A stretch of DNA of 64,000 nt from Chloroflexota bacterium (GCA_013112575.1 JABFGG010000009.1:62001-126000); one strand, 5' to 3'; shown: positions 51,419 to 60,169, numbered from the stretch's first letter. The notes: generated by a model not told the origin, from the letters alone. Program-made: numbers and translations.

Positions 51419-51904
51419 ATGCAGGCTCTGATTTACGGATATGGAAACCCAGGCCGTCAGGACGACGGCCTGGGAATCGCACTCACCCAAAGGTTAGAAG
51501 CATGGGTGTCCGAAAATCAATTGATGGGGGTGGAATTCGACAATAACTACCAACTCAATATTGAAGACGCGGATGCAATTGCTCAAAAAGACATCGTGAT
51601 CTTTGCGGATGCGTCGGATGAAGATATTGAAGATTTTTGCTTTAGCCGGGTTGATGCCTCCGCAAAGGTGTCTTTTACTACTCACGCAGCATCACCGGGT
51701 TACATCGTTCAGCTATGCAAAGAACTTTTCCAAAAAGAACCTCTGGCGCTGCTATTGCATATCAAGGGCTATGAATGGGCATTTCAGGAGGGCCTATCTG
51801 AAAGGGCCAGAGAGAACCTGGAAGGTGCCTTAGCTCAAATGAAAACCCTTTTGACAGATCTAGAAAATATCACTCGACTCCAGGAAGACCTAAAAAAATG
51901 TTAG
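51419..51904 (+). CDS. hoxW: Hydrogenase maturation endopeptidase (HoxW-like)
   Basis: A 161-residue HycI/HybD-type protease that removes the HoxH C-terminal tail after Ni insertion. It opens with the family motif GYGNPGRQDDGLGI, where the Asp pair region binds Ni. The later ADASDEDIEDF and THAASPGYIVQLCKEL stretches occupy the second metal and substrate regions. It starts nine bases after hoxH and overlaps the next gene by seven. The start at 51419 has only a distant GAGG. Confidence 0.9.
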   Translation: MQALIYGYGNPGRQDDGLGIALTQRLEAWVSENQLMGVEFDNNYQLNIEDADAIAQKDIVIFADASDEDIEDFCFSRVDASAKVSFTTHAASPGYIVQLCKELFQKEPLALLLHIKGYEWAFQEGLSERARENLEGALAQMKTLLTDLENITRLQEDLKKC

Positions 51905-52884
51905 ATATCGATCTTACAACTACATACATGGGGCTTACACTGAAGAATCCTCTTGTTGTAAGCAGTTCAAGAATTACTGGCAACCTGAAAGGTATTGTGA
52001 ATTGCGCCAAATCGGGCGCCGGCGCGATCGTATTGAAGTCGCTGTTTGAAGAACAGTTTCTGGCAGATGAGGGCCGGCTGATGGATCAGGACGAAGCGTA
52101 CTTCTGGTTCCCAGAAGCCATTGATTTTATCAATACCCACGCTAAAGATCATGGGCTTGCAGAGTACATAACCTTGATTCAGCAAGCAAAAGAGCAAACT
52201 GAGGTGCCCATCATTGGCAGCATCCATTGCATGTCTCCCAATGAGTGGCCTCGTTTTGCAGCCGAGCTTGAAGGAGCTGGAATTGATGGCTTGGAACTCA
52301 ATATTGCCATTATCCCCTTTGACGAGAACGTTGCCAGCCAAGACATTGAAGACACCTATGTCGAGATCGTCACTGAGGTAAAGAAACATGTTAGCGTACC
52401 CCTGGCGGTCAAGATCAGCCCTATGTTCACCAATATCATCAGTATCGTCAAACGATTGGAAGCCGCTGGTGCAGATGCCGTTGTACTATTCAACCGCTTC
52501 TACCGCCCTGACATTGATATTGTGAATGAACGTGTGATCCGTAACCAGGTCTTTAGCGGCCCTGAAGAAATGACACAATCTTTACGCTGGATCTCATTAT
52601 TATCGAACCGTGTGGATTGTGATGTTGTCGCAAATACCGGCATTCACGACACAGAAAGCATTATCAAACATTTGTTGGTTGGCGCTACTGCAACCCAAAT
52701 ATGCTCCATTCTCTACAAAAATGGTGTCAACCATATTGAAAACATGTTGACCGATCTGGAAAGCTGGCTCAAGAAACGTAACTACGCCACGATCGAGCAG
52801 TTTCAGGGGAAGATCACGCGAAATATTGAAAATATTGCCGCTTTTGAGCGTGTACAATATATGCAGAAGACCCTGACAGAATGA
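51898..52884 (+). CDS. Dihydroorotate-dehydrogenase-like flavoprotein
   Basis: A 328-residue TIM-barrel protein of the DHOD-like family. It opens LTTTYMGLTLKNPLVVSSSRITGNLKGI, with KISPMFTNIISIVKRLEAAGADAVVLFNRF and later VANTGIHDTESIIKHLLVGA and TATQICSILYKNG, matching the FMN-binding parts of dihydroorotate dehydrogenases. It lacks the usual NPN substrate loops in canonical form, so it may not be a true PyrD. It is coupled to the hydrogenase protease gene (ATGTTAG overlap), so it belongs to the hox transcript. A role as an electron acceptor or donor for the hydrogenase is a guess. Confidence 0.85.
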   Translation: MLDIDLTTTYMGLTLKNPLVVSSSRITGNLKGIVNCAKSGAGAIVLKSLFEEQFLADEGRLMDQDEAYFWFPEAIDFINTHAKDHGLAEYITLIQQAKEQTEVPIIGSIHCMSPNEWPRFAAELEGAGIDGLELNIAIIPFDENVASQDIEDTYVEIVTEVKKHVSVPLAVKISPMFTNIISIVKRLEAAGADAVVLFNRFYRPDIDIVNERVIRNQVFSGPEEMTQSLRWISLLSNRVDCDVVANTGIHDTESIIKHLLVGATATQICSILYKNGVNHIENMLTDLESWLKKRNYATIEQFQGKITRNIENIAAFERVQYMQKTLTE

Positions 52885-52973
52885 CCCCACGAATGAAATT
52901 GGGCAGTCTCGAACAAGGTTGAAGCGACTGCACGAGATTTTCGCCTAAAACATCAGGCAACAAAGAATACGTT

Positions 52974-53008
52974 ATCAAATTCCCTTTAGGTCCTAAAGGG
53001 AATTTGAT
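52974..53008. repeat. Near-perfect 35-bp palindrome
   Basis: ATCAAATTCCCTTTAGG (52974-52990) and CCTAAAGGGAATTTGAT (52992-53008) are exact reverse complements with a single T between them. It lies 90 bp after the hox operon and 142 bp from the end of the convergent CBS gene. No clean T-run follows on either strand, so it may be an operator, a cruciform site or an unusual terminator. Confidence 0.8.
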
Positions 53009-53149
53009 TCACGCACCCAGTTTTTTGTCAAATGGTTTGGCGTAAAAGGATACCTGCACCAACAGCGTAGGTGTGAACTGTGAGTCAAATATGTCGGTAT
53101 CAGATGTCGACGTAGAAGAACTTGCAGACTGGTCTATAGCAAATTTTGT

Positions 53150-53629
53150 CTACGACCGACTCTCCAACGGCTCACTAGAAACAGGAAGATACGCCCCGGT
53201 GATATAGTTTTCGAGTTGTTCAATGACAAGCTCTTGGTCTGAAATGATCGCTTTGACGACATCTCCAATAGAGATGATACCTATGAGTTCTTTGCCTTCA
53301 ACAACCGGTAAGTGGCGTATGTGTTTCCGGGTCATCAACCCCATACAATCCTCGGTGGTATTTTCTGGATTGACGAAAATCACCCTGCGTGTCATGATTT
53401 CACTTAGTGGGAGATCTTTTGAAGACTTACCTTCCAGGATTACTTTGCGGGCATAGTCTCGTTCGGAGAAAACTCCTACCACCTCCAGATCGTCCAGGAC
53501 AACCAGAGCTCCGACGGTTTTCTCTGACATCGTCCTGAGGGCATCAAAGACGGTTGTGTTGGGTGATGTCGACCAGACATCTCGCCCTTTTTCTGACAGA
53601 ATATCTTTTACGGTTGTTGTTTTTAACAT
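53150..53629 (-). CDS. Two-CBS-domain protein
   Basis: A 159-residue soluble protein made of a tandem CBS pair (about 8-65 and 75-135), a regulatory module that binds adenine nucleotides or NAD-like ligands. Landmarks: TVFDALRTMSEKTVGALVVLDD, VGVFSERDYARKVIL, HIRHLPVVEGKELIGIISIGDVVKAII. A strong ribosome site (AAAGGAGG) precedes ATG 53629. It is convergent with the hox operon; a link to energy sensing is possible but not shown. Confidence 0.92.
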   Translation of the reverse strand: MLKTTTVKDILSEKGRDVWSTSPNTTVFDALRTMSEKTVGALVVLDDLEVVGVFSERDYARKVILEGKSSKDLPLSEIMTRRVIFVNPENTTEDCMGLMTRKHIRHLPVVEGKELIGIISIGDVVKAIISDQELVIEQLENYITGAYLPVSSEPLESRS

Positions 53630-53849
53630 CGTTTCCTCCTTTATAGACTTTAGTTGTAGGGTGCTTGATTAGCTTATTTCAGTATACACTATGAGGAATC
53701 ATTTCTTAATATTTCTACGATATTTTTGCAACAAATTTCAGTTCAATGGGATCGAATTAATTTGTCCTGGTGTAGAATCTTTCTTAGGTCAGCGCGAAAT
53801 TGAAACCGCTGACAAAAACTAATAAGTATTTTATAAGGAATTGATTCAA

Positions 53850-54296
53850 ATGGCTAAGAAACGTAAACGCCAGTCGCGTAACTCTTCGCGCAGCATTGTT
53901 TGGGTGGCCGCCATCGCAATTGTCCTCGTACTGCTCATCGTGTTCGGGGGTAATCTCTTTGGCTCGAATACTGGTAGTACAGTTGCCGCTTCCCAACTGA
54001 TCGACCCCCAACAGTACCAGGAGCAATTTGGGTCCGGTACAGACCACTTGCTGCTTGACGTGCGCACCCCGGAAGAATTCGCCTCCGGTCATATTGAGGG
54101 TGCTGTGAATATCAATGTTGAGACCCTGGCCTCGCGTCTGGATGAAGTCCCAACAGACGTCCCTGTGGTTATATATTGCCGCAGTGGTAACCGCAGCGCC
54201 ACCGCCTCACAGATTTTGGTGGGTGCGGGTTATGAAGGCGTATATGATCTGGGAGGCATCCAGACCTGGGTCGCCCAGGGCCTGCCTGTAAAGTAA
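53850..54296 (+). CDS. Membrane-anchored rhodanese-like protein
   Basis: A 148-residue protein: basic head MAKKRKRQSRNSSR, one membrane span (about 15-34), then a single rhodanese domain facing out. The persulfide-forming Cys is C110 in VVIYCRSGNRSA, so a sulfurtransferase activity is plausible. LLLDVRTPEEFASGHIEGAVNI is canonical. ATG 53850 is preferred to TTG 53841, which would overlap the AAGGA site. Confidence 0.93.
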   Translation: MAKKRKRQSRNSSRSIVWVAAIAIVLVLLIVFGGNLFGSNTGSTVAASQLIDPQQYQEQFGSGTDHLLLDVRTPEEFASGHIEGAVNINVETLASRLDEVPTDVPVVIYCRSGNRSATASQILVGAGYEGVYDLGGIQTWVAQGLPVK

Positions 54297-54328
54297 TCCA
54301 GACCCTCTAATTCATCGAATAATGAAAT

Positions 54329-54358
54329 GGCCTTCTAAGCAGAAGGCCGTTTTTCTTT
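54329..54358 (+). terminator. Rho-independent terminator
   Basis: GGCCTTCT / AGAAGGCC (8-bp stem, AAGC loop) followed by GTTTTTCTTT, after the rhodanese gene. Confidence 0.92.
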
Positions 54359-54412
54359 GTGGTTTTTGGAACAAAAGAGAGTACTCAGAAAAGGTATAAT
54401 CCGGCCTTAGCG

Positions 54413-54883
54413 ATGGCCGAAACGACAATGGGCGCTTTACCCAAAACTATTCAAATAGAAGAAGCCAATTGGCGCGACTTTAATGCTGTGCGTCAATTGG
54501 AGCAACGCTGTTTTGATAAGGACGCCTGGCCCTGGTGGGATATGCTTTCCGTGCTCACTCTACCCAACATCGTACGCCTCAAAGCTACTCTGGGTACAGA
54601 GATCGTCGGTTTTGTGATGGGGGACGTGCGCCCCGAACAGCGCCGCGCTTGGGTTTCCACGATATGTGTTGATCCCGATTTCCGCCGGCAGGGCATCGGT
54701 GACCGTTTGCTTGACGAAGTTGAAGGGCGGGTGAATGTGCCACGCATGCGTCTGAGTGTGCGCAAGTCCAATGAAAACGCCATCGCGCTCTACGAGCGCA
54801 GAGGATACCAGCCGGTAGGGCAGTGGCCGCGCTACTACCGTGGCGGCGAAGATGCGCTTATCATGGAAAAAGCACTGACTTAA
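54413..54883 (+). CDS. rimI: GNAT acetyltransferase, RimI-like
   Basis: A 156-residue N-acetyltransferase of the RimI type, which acetylates protein N-termini (in E. coli, ribosomal S18). Acetyl-CoA motif A is ICVDPDFRRQGIGDRLLDEV; the preceding WPWWDMLSVLTLPN and the closing NENAIALYERRGYQPVGQWPRYYRGGEDALIMEK fit the family. ATG 54413 is chosen because a perfect TATAAT (54395-54400) stands 12 bases before it; ATG 54428 is possible. The S18 substrate is by analogy only. Confidence 0.85.
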   Translation: MAETTMGALPKTIQIEEANWRDFNAVRQLEQRCFDKDAWPWWDMLSVLTLPNIVRLKATLGTEIVGFVMGDVRPEQRRAWVSTICVDPDFRRQGIGDRLLDEVEGRVNVPRMRLSVRKSNENAIALYERRGYQPVGQWPRYYRGGEDALIMEKALT

Positions 54884-54897
54884 AAAAGAGGGTAGCT

Positions 54898-55896
54898 ATG
54901 AAAAATAAATACTTCATATTTACTGCAATGGGAGTTGCTTTATTTGCCTGTGCCACGGTGAATAATCTATTTGCTACTGAAACCCCTGTGCCAACGAATA
55001 CGCCACTTCCGACGAATACTCCTATGCCCACGGCTACGCTTACGCCAGAGCCGAGTGCAACTCCTGAACCTGAGACCGTAACTCTTGGAGAGCGTCAAAG
55101 TGTTCCTGGTGATTATTTTTCCTTCCAGCTTCCGGTTGGTTTTGATGCTCAGTTAGATGGCGCCAAGATGCTTGGCAGAGATTCCGGCTCTACCTTCTTC
55201 CTCTCGATCTTTTTGGATGAGACGGATAATGATAAAACGAGTGAAACGATACTTTTGGAATTCCTGGCTGGTTTTGAAGAAAATCAAACTATGCAAGATC
55301 TTGAACTTGGCCCCTCTTTTGAGACCAGCCTGGACGGATTAGAGGCTACTGGGGTTGATCTCCAGGGAACTTTTTCAGATGAACCGATGCAAGGCCAGGC
55401 CGTTGCTGGTTGGGTAAATGATGAACTCTTTCTTTTGGCTTTTGCCATCGCTTTTGATGATCAGGAACCCGGTGATCGCTGGCAAGAGACGGGCAAATCA
55501 ATTTTCACCTCAATCCTGGACTCAATTGACATCAATATTGACGCAATCAATTCAGTCTCAGGGGAAACAAGCGGAGTGGGTGATGGATGTGCTATCTCAG
55601 TTGATGACAGTTATGGATACACGGAAGAAAATCCTATCCGCGTTGGCGGTGACGCCTTCGACGGCCCGCCTCGTGCGCGCGCCTTTTTCGATAACTTATT
55701 AGGGCCAAACGGTGAATCGGTGAGTTACGAACGCTCCGGTTCATTTGGCTTCGGGGATACTATTCTCGATGGCTATGTAGTCACTATCGCGGGTGGGCAA
55801 ACGGTAACCCTCTATGTGGATCAGTACACATATACTGATCCTGAAGCTCCGGTAGGATTTACCTGTATTGCTGCTTTTCCTTTTACTGCCCCATAG
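54898..55896 (+). CDS. Lipoprotein of unknown function
   Basis: A 332-residue lipoprotein. ATG 54898 has AGAGGG upstream and yields the signal MKNKYFIFTAMGVALFAC with the lipidated Cys. A Pro/Thr-rich linker with TNTPLPTNTPMPTATLTPEP follows. The rest has two parts: a PsbP/DcrB-like fold (about 55-220, FFLSIFLDETDNDKTSETIL) and a C-terminal beta domain (EENPIRVGGDAFDGPPRARAFF). It starts 14 bases after rimI and may be cotranscribed. No family firmly assigned. Confidence 0.78.
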   Translation: MKNKYFIFTAMGVALFACATVNNLFATETPVPTNTPLPTNTPMPTATLTPEPSATPEPETVTLGERQSVPGDYFSFQLPVGFDAQLDGAKMLGRDSGSTFFLSIFLDETDNDKTSETILLEFLAGFEENQTMQDLELGPSFETSLDGLEATGVDLQGTFSDEPMQGQAVAGWVNDELFLLAFAIAFDDQEPGDRWQETGKSIFTSILDSIDINIDAINSVSGETSGVGDGCAISVDDSYGYTEENPIRVGGDAFDGPPRARAFFDNLLGPNGESVSYERSGSFGFGDTILDGYVVTIAGGQTVTLYVDQYTYTDPEAPVGFTCIAAFPFTAP

Positions 55897-55906
55897 GGCA
55901 GTGTAG

Positions 55907-56779
55907 TTACCGTACAATTGCATCTGTCATCTTCGCCACCCGTGTGATCATTTCCACGTCGTGCACGCGCACAATGTCTGCCCCACGCATGATGCCTACA
56001 GCGACACTGGCCGCTGTGCCCTCGGCGCGTTGGTCAGGTGGCAGGTCCAAGGTGTAGCCGATAAAGGACTTGCGTGAGGGGCCCAACAACACAGGATAAC
56101 CCAGTGTTTTTATTTCATCCGTGCAGTTGAGCAGTTCCAGGTTTTGCTCGATAGTTTTGCCAAAACCAATGCCAGGGTCCAGGATGATGTGCTGGTTAGG
56201 GACACCAGCGGCATGTGCCAGTTCTACACTTTCCAGTAACTCTCGCTTGACATCTTCCAATAGATTTTCATATTCCACCCCCACGTAGTGCCCGCCCAGA
56301 TGCTCCTGCACTTCGGCATTGGCCGGTTTGCTGCGGTTGTGCATCAGGATTGCAGGGACATTGTGCTTTGCGACCACGCTTGCCAAATCAGGATCAGCGC
56401 GCAAGCCCCATACATCGTTAACCACATGCGCCCCAACTTGCAGTGCAGCTTCAGCTACCTGAGCCTTGTAGGTATCGATGGAGATCACTGTGTCAACCTC
56501 AGTGGCCAGGGCTTCAACCACCGGAACCACGCGTTGCATTTCATCTTCAAGATTCACTGGTTCCGAACCCGGGCGTGTGCTTTCCCCGCCGACATCCAGA
56601 AAATCAGCCCCTGCTTCTACAAAATGGCGCGCCTGGCTAATAGCATTAGCAACAACATCTTCCCCGCTGTATAGCCCGTCCCCGGAAAAACTGTCGGGTG
56701 TCAGATTGAGGATGCCCATGATGTATGTGCGCGTTCCCCAATGAAATTCGTGTCCTTTGATGTTTAGCGATGATGTCAT
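55907..56779 (-). CDS. folP: Dihydropteroate synthase
   Basis: A 290-residue TIM-barrel enzyme joining the pterin pyrophosphate to p-aminobenzoate in folate synthesis. Motifs: GILNLTPDSFSGDG, FLDVGGESTRPGSEPV, ISIDTYKAQVAEAALQVGAHVVNDVWG, and LLGPSRKSFIGYTL for the phosphate site. It is the last gene of a folK/acyltransferase-like/folP group on the minus strand, but a 140-bp gap with a repeat precedes it. Confidence 0.96.
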   Translation of the reverse strand: MTSSLNIKGHEFHWGTRTYIMGILNLTPDSFSGDGLYSGEDVVANAISQARHFVEAGADFLDVGGESTRPGSEPVNLEDEMQRVVPVVEALATEVDTVISIDTYKAQVAEAALQVGAHVVNDVWGLRADPDLASVVAKHNVPAILMHNRSKPANAEVQEHLGGHYVGVEYENLLEDVKRELLESVELAHAAGVPNQHIILDPGIGFGKTIEQNLELLNCTDEIKTLGYPVLLGPSRKSFIGYTLDLPPDQRAEGTAASVAVGIMRGADIVRVHDVEMITRVAKMTDAIVR

Positions 56780-56828
56780 TTTGGATCAGTCCTGTAATCA
56801 GATTTACAGTATTTTATTCCAGATTTTC

Positions 56829-56893
56829 GTGTCACTACAGAGCCACAAAGTCACAGAGAAAAACCTTTGCGTCCTTAGCGATCTTTGCGTGAG
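56829..56893. repeat. CACAAAG / CTTTGCG-type intergenic repeat
   Basis: A 65-bp stretch built of short related words (GCCACAAAGTCACAGAGAAA then CCTTTGCGTCCTTAGCG and CTTTGCGTGAGG). Such word-built repeats recur in many bacterial genomes between genes. It lies between the acyltransferase-like gene and folP. A related element lies at 58577-58628. Confidence 0.6.
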
Positions 56894-56919
56894 GAATATC
56901 AATCTTTGGCTGGAGAAAA

Positions 56920-58056
56920 TTACAAGAAACGCAAAACCAAATTCCCCGCCTTGCTCCGCCTGGCGCGCCCATACAGCCAGCTAAGCGGCAGCAGGAAAAG
57001 CAAACCCAGCAACCAATAGGGATACATCTCAGGCAGGCTTGTGCCCCCGGGCCCGATCCACAGCCCGATACCTGCATAGAGGAACAGGTGGGCGATGTAA
57101 AAGAAAAGCGGTACGCGCCCAAAAACCATCAGGGGAGACAGCCACTTCTGTCGGGCTTCGTATAGCCGATAGAATGCATATAAGATTATCAGGTTGATGC
57201 CCATCGTCAGCAGGGAAAAAGTCAGGCTGGGTGGATACTTGACCACATTAAGTAAATCGGCCCAACCATTGCCTGGTGCAGCTTGCAAGTTGCCAAAGCC
57301 ACCCGCCAGTCGCAGGACCATAAACAGCGCTAGAAAGATAATTCCCAGTCGCAGGCCAAGACGATATGCCCGTTTTGCATCATCTCGCAGCCAGTAGGCG
57401 AACAACATACCGAAAGCCAGCAACTTCATCCATGGCAAGATAGGATAGTAAACTAGGATGTCTCCGCTAAATCCGGGGATTAGTAGTAGTCTTGCAATTT
57501 GCGGGAAGGCTTCTCTGACCATTGCCGGTTCAGGGATTAGCAATTCTAGACCGATAGCTAATATCAACGTGATTTCCAAAAGGCGACGGGGTTTGAGATG
57601 TAGCAGCAAGATACCCAAAATCATGGCTCCCCCCAAGGCATACAGCACGCCGTAATACGTGAAATTGGGGCCGCTTGGTTGGCCGGGTGGGTAGGCAGGT
57701 GCATTAGAGAGGCTCAAGGCCCAGGCGCGGTTTTCCAGCAAGAATTGCAGTGCGATCAGAATAGAGCCGCGTAGTAAGAAGTGCCCGGCAATACGCCATG
57801 CGCTCCAGCCTTTTTCTCGCCGTGAGAGCGTGAACAAGAGCATGCCTGCCCCCATCAGGAAGAAAAAGCCCGGCGCAGCGACATGTGTCGCGAAGCGCGT
57901 CAAAAAGCCCAAATTGGATGTGTAAGTTGGGAAAGGCCCACCCCAAAACTCCCCGGATGAATGCTGGTGGGCGATGAACAGATTGGCATGGTCCAATGCC
58001 ATGGCAACGATGATGAAGCCGCGTAAAGCGTCAAGTGGTTGGAGGCGGTTAGTCAT
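56920..58056 (-). CDS. DUF1624/HGSNAT-like membrane acyltransferase
   Basis: A 378-residue polytopic protein with about ten membrane segments, resembling the heparan-alpha-glucosaminide N-acetyltransferase-like (DUF1624) group. The characteristic opening is RLQPLDALRGFIIVAMALDHANLFIAHQH, with the conserved Asp-Ala-Leu-Arg-Gly and the Asp-His pair. It would move an acyl group across the membrane to a sugar-like acceptor. It overlaps folK by eight bases, so the two are coupled, though no functional link with folate is apparent. Confidence 0.82.
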   Translation of the reverse strand: MTNRLQPLDALRGFIIVAMALDHANLFIAHQHSSGEFWGGPFPTYTSNLGFLTRFATHVAAPGFFFLMGAGMLLFTLSRREKGWSAWRIAGHFLLRGSILIALQFLLENRAWALSLSNAPAYPPGQPSGPNFTYYGVLYALGGAMILGILLLHLKPRRLLEITLILAIGLELLIPEPAMVREAFPQIARLLLIPGFSGDILVYYPILPWMKLLAFGMLFAYWLRDDAKRAYRLGLRLGIIFLALFMVLRLAGGFGNLQAAPGNGWADLLNVVKYPPSLTFSLLTMGINLIILYAFYRLYEARQKWLSPLMVFGRVPLFFYIAHLFLYAGIGLWIGPGGTSLPEMYPYWLLGLLFLLPLSWLYGRARRSKAGNLVLRFL

Positions 58057-58540
58057 TCAGGTTCAGATCAAATTTATTAATCTCTGTAACATCAAGTTGC
58101 TGGAGTAGATCGGCGACAGAATGGTTCCAAATTGGATGCACCAACTCCGTGTCAATATCCGCCAAGGGCACCAACACAAACGCGCGTTCGTGCAAGCGCG
58201 GATGGGGGATCACTAATCCATCGCTTTCCAGGATCAGGTCGTCGTAAAAAAGGATATCAAGGTCGATCTCACGTGGACCATTCCGGAAGGTTTTGGTGCG
58301 GCCAACATTGTCCTCAATACGCTTAAGATGTTCCAGCAGTTCATCCGGCTCCAAATCAGTTTCCCCTTGCACAACCATATTCAGGAAATCATCTTGCTCT
58401 TCAAACCCCCAGGGCTCTGTTTCGTAGATGGAAGATTCAGTGGTGACTTTTACTTCGGGTGCTAATTGAGCAATCGCATCCCTCAGGTTCTGTAACCTGT
58501 CACCCACGTTGCTGCCAAGTGCAACATAAACAGTATGCAT
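58049..58540 (-). CDS. folK: 2-amino-4-hydroxy-6-hydroxymethyldihydropteridine pyrophosphokinase
   Basis: A 163-residue HPPK, which pyrophosphorylates the pterin before FolP acts. Motifs: YVALGSNVGDRLQNL, SSIYETEPWGFEEQDDFLNMVV, the catalytic loop VGRTKTFRNGPREIDLDILFYDD and IPHPRLHERAFVLVPL. ATG 58540 has AGGAA upstream and is preferred to the ATG at 58615. It leads the folK/DUF1624/folP group. Confidence 0.95.
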   Translation of the reverse strand: MHTVYVALGSNVGDRLQNLRDAIAQLAPEVKVTTESSIYETEPWGFEEQDDFLNMVVQGETDLEPDELLEHLKRIEDNVGRTKTFRNGPREIDLDILFYDDLILESDGLVIPHPRLHERAFVLVPLADIDTELVHPIWNHSVADLLQQLDVTEINKFDLNLND

Positions 58541-58576
58541 AAATGAGTTCCTCAGTGTCTCAATGGTATTATCATT

Positions 58577-58628
58577 TAACCACAAAGACACAAAGCAATC
58601 TGTGTTCATCAACATTCATCTGTGGTTA
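58577..58628. repeat. Short palindromic-ended intergenic repeat
   Basis: A 52-bp element bounded by TAACCACA (58577-58584) and TGTGGTTA (58621-58628), perfect 8-bp terminal inverted repeats, with AAGACACAAAGCAA and TGTGTTCATCAACATTCATC inside. It resembles the word-built repeats common in intergenic regions of diverse bacteria and is related to 56829-56893. It sits between the divergent folK and GH1 genes. Confidence 0.6.
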
Positions 58629-58648
58629 CCCTCCTCAAGTCAACCACG

Positions 58649-58678
58649 TTTACAAAAGCTACTAGCCCACGATACAAT
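58649..58678 (+). promoter_or_regulatory. Promoter for a leaderless GH1 mRNA
   Basis: TTTACA (58649-58654), an 18-bp spacer and TACAAT (58673-58678) lie six bases before the ATG at 58685. No ribosome site is present. Confidence 0.6.
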
Positions 58679-58684
58679 CCCTTC

Positions 58685-60016
58685 ATGAAACCCAGTGCCA
58701 TCTACCAATTCCCTCGCGGTTTTTTATGGGGCACAGCCACTTCATCTCATCAGGTTGAAGGCAACAACAGTAATAACAATTGGTCTGCCTGGGAACAGAC
58801 CCCCGGCAAGATTCTCAACGGCGACAGATCCGGCCTGGCCTGTGACTGGTGGGGTGGGCGCTGGCGTGAAGATTTTGACCGCGCCAAAGAAAGCGGCCAG
58901 AATGCCCATCGCCTGTCCATTGAGTGGAGCCGCATTCAACCTTCACCGGATCGTTGGGATGAAGAAGCCCTCGATCATTACCGCCAGATGATCCGTGGAC
59001 TGGTCGAGCGCGGTATGACCCCATTAGTGACCCTCCACCACTTCACCGACCCGCTCTGGGTCACGGAGATGGGCGGCTGGGAAAATGGAAAAACTCCTGA
59101 ATTGTTTGAAGTCTATGCACGCAGAGTTGTAGAGGCCCTCAAGGAATACGTCACTCTCTGGATCACGATCAATGAACCCAATGTGCTTGCTACCATGGGC
59201 TATGTGATTGGTGATTTCCCGCCCGGAACGCCTGATATGTCCCTGGCATTTCAGGTAATGGCGAACCTGGCACGTGGGCATGCCCGTGCTTACCATGCGA
59301 TCCATGAAGTTAAACCGGAGGCGCGTGTCGGCATTGCAGTCAATTATCGTGGCTTTCAACCTAAACGAAGCTGGTGGCCCTTTGACCGATTAGTTGCCTG
59401 GTATTCACACCGTTTGTTCAATGAATTTTTCCCCCAAGCCTTTATTACCGGGGAGTTGAAATACATCTTCCGTAAAGTATCTTTGCCCCAGGCCAAAGGT
59501 ACTCAGGATTTCCTGGGCCTCAATTACTATACCGATGAACTGGTTGCCTTTGATATCACCAAAGCCAGTGAAGGTTTTGCTGCTCGCTCGTTTCCGCCAG
59601 ACGCTGACCTCAGCCCTACCGGTTTCATCGCCAATCTGCCGGATGCCTTTTTTACTTCATTGAAATGGGCTCGCAAGCTGCAGATGCCCATCATCATCAC
59701 GGAGAATGGGGTGGAAGACCAGAGTGATGAAATGCGACCGCGTTATCTTGCTAACCATATTCACCAGCTCTGGCAGGCTGTCAATTTCAGCTATGGTGTG
59801 AAGGGTTACTTCCATTGGTCTCTGGTCGACAATTTTGAATGGGATCGGGGCTGGTCCCAACGTTTTGGGTTGTGGGGTTTAGACGTGGACACGCAGACAC
59901 GCCAACGTCGCAAGAGTGTTGACTTTTACGAAGCCATTTGCAAAGCCAATGGCCTGTCCACCGAGATGGTTTCAGAGTACGCACCTGAGGCTTTTGACAG
60001 CATTTTCCCGACCTAA
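58685..60016 (+). CDS. Glycoside hydrolase family 1 (beta-glucosidase-like)
   Basis: A 443-residue retaining glycosidase with a TIM barrel, no signal peptide, so cytosolic. The acid/base is E164 in WITINEPNV and the nucleophile is E340 in IIITENGVEDQ. The opening FPRGFLWGTATSSHQVEG and the C-terminal GYFHWSLVDNFEWDRGWSQRFGL are canonical for binding the -1 sugar. It would cleave beta-glucosides or beta-galactosides from imported oligosaccharides. ATG 58685 fits both the family start and the promoter. Confidence 0.96.
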   Translation: MKPSAIYQFPRGFLWGTATSSHQVEGNNSNNNWSAWEQTPGKILNGDRSGLACDWWGGRWREDFDRAKESGQNAHRLSIEWSRIQPSPDRWDEEALDHYRQMIRGLVERGMTPLVTLHHFTDPLWVTEMGGWENGKTPELFEVYARRVVEALKEYVTLWITINEPNVLATMGYVIGDFPPGTPDMSLAFQVMANLARGHARAYHAIHEVKPEARVGIAVNYRGFQPKRSWWPFDRLVAWYSHRLFNEFFPQAFITGELKYIFRKVSLPQAKGTQDFLGLNYYTDELVAFDITKASEGFAARSFPPDADLSPTGFIANLPDAFFTSLKWARKLQMPIIITENGVEDQSDEMRPRYLANHIHQLWQAVNFSYGVKGYFHWSLVDNFEWDRGWSQRFGLWGLDVDTQTRQRRKSVDFYEAICKANGLSTEMVSEYAPEAFDSIFPT

Positions 60017-60022
60017 TTATGC

Positions 60023-60028
60023 TATAAT
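60023..60028 (+). promoter_or_regulatory. -10 box of the tRNA-Ser gene
   Basis: A perfect TATAAT 16 bases before the first base of the tRNA. Confidence 0.65.
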
Positions 60029-60043
60029 CTCGCCGCACAAATT

Positions 60044-60133
<90 letters not shown>

Positions 60134-60134
<1 letters not shown>

Positions 60135-60169
60135 AAACAAAACCCCGCGTATATGCGGGGTTTTGTTTT
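60134..60169 (+). terminator. Perfect terminator after the tRNA
   Basis: AAAACAAAACCCCGC and GCGGGGTTTTGTTTT are exact reverse complements (15 bp, 6-nt loop). It starts at the final A of the tRNA CCA end. Confidence 0.95.
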
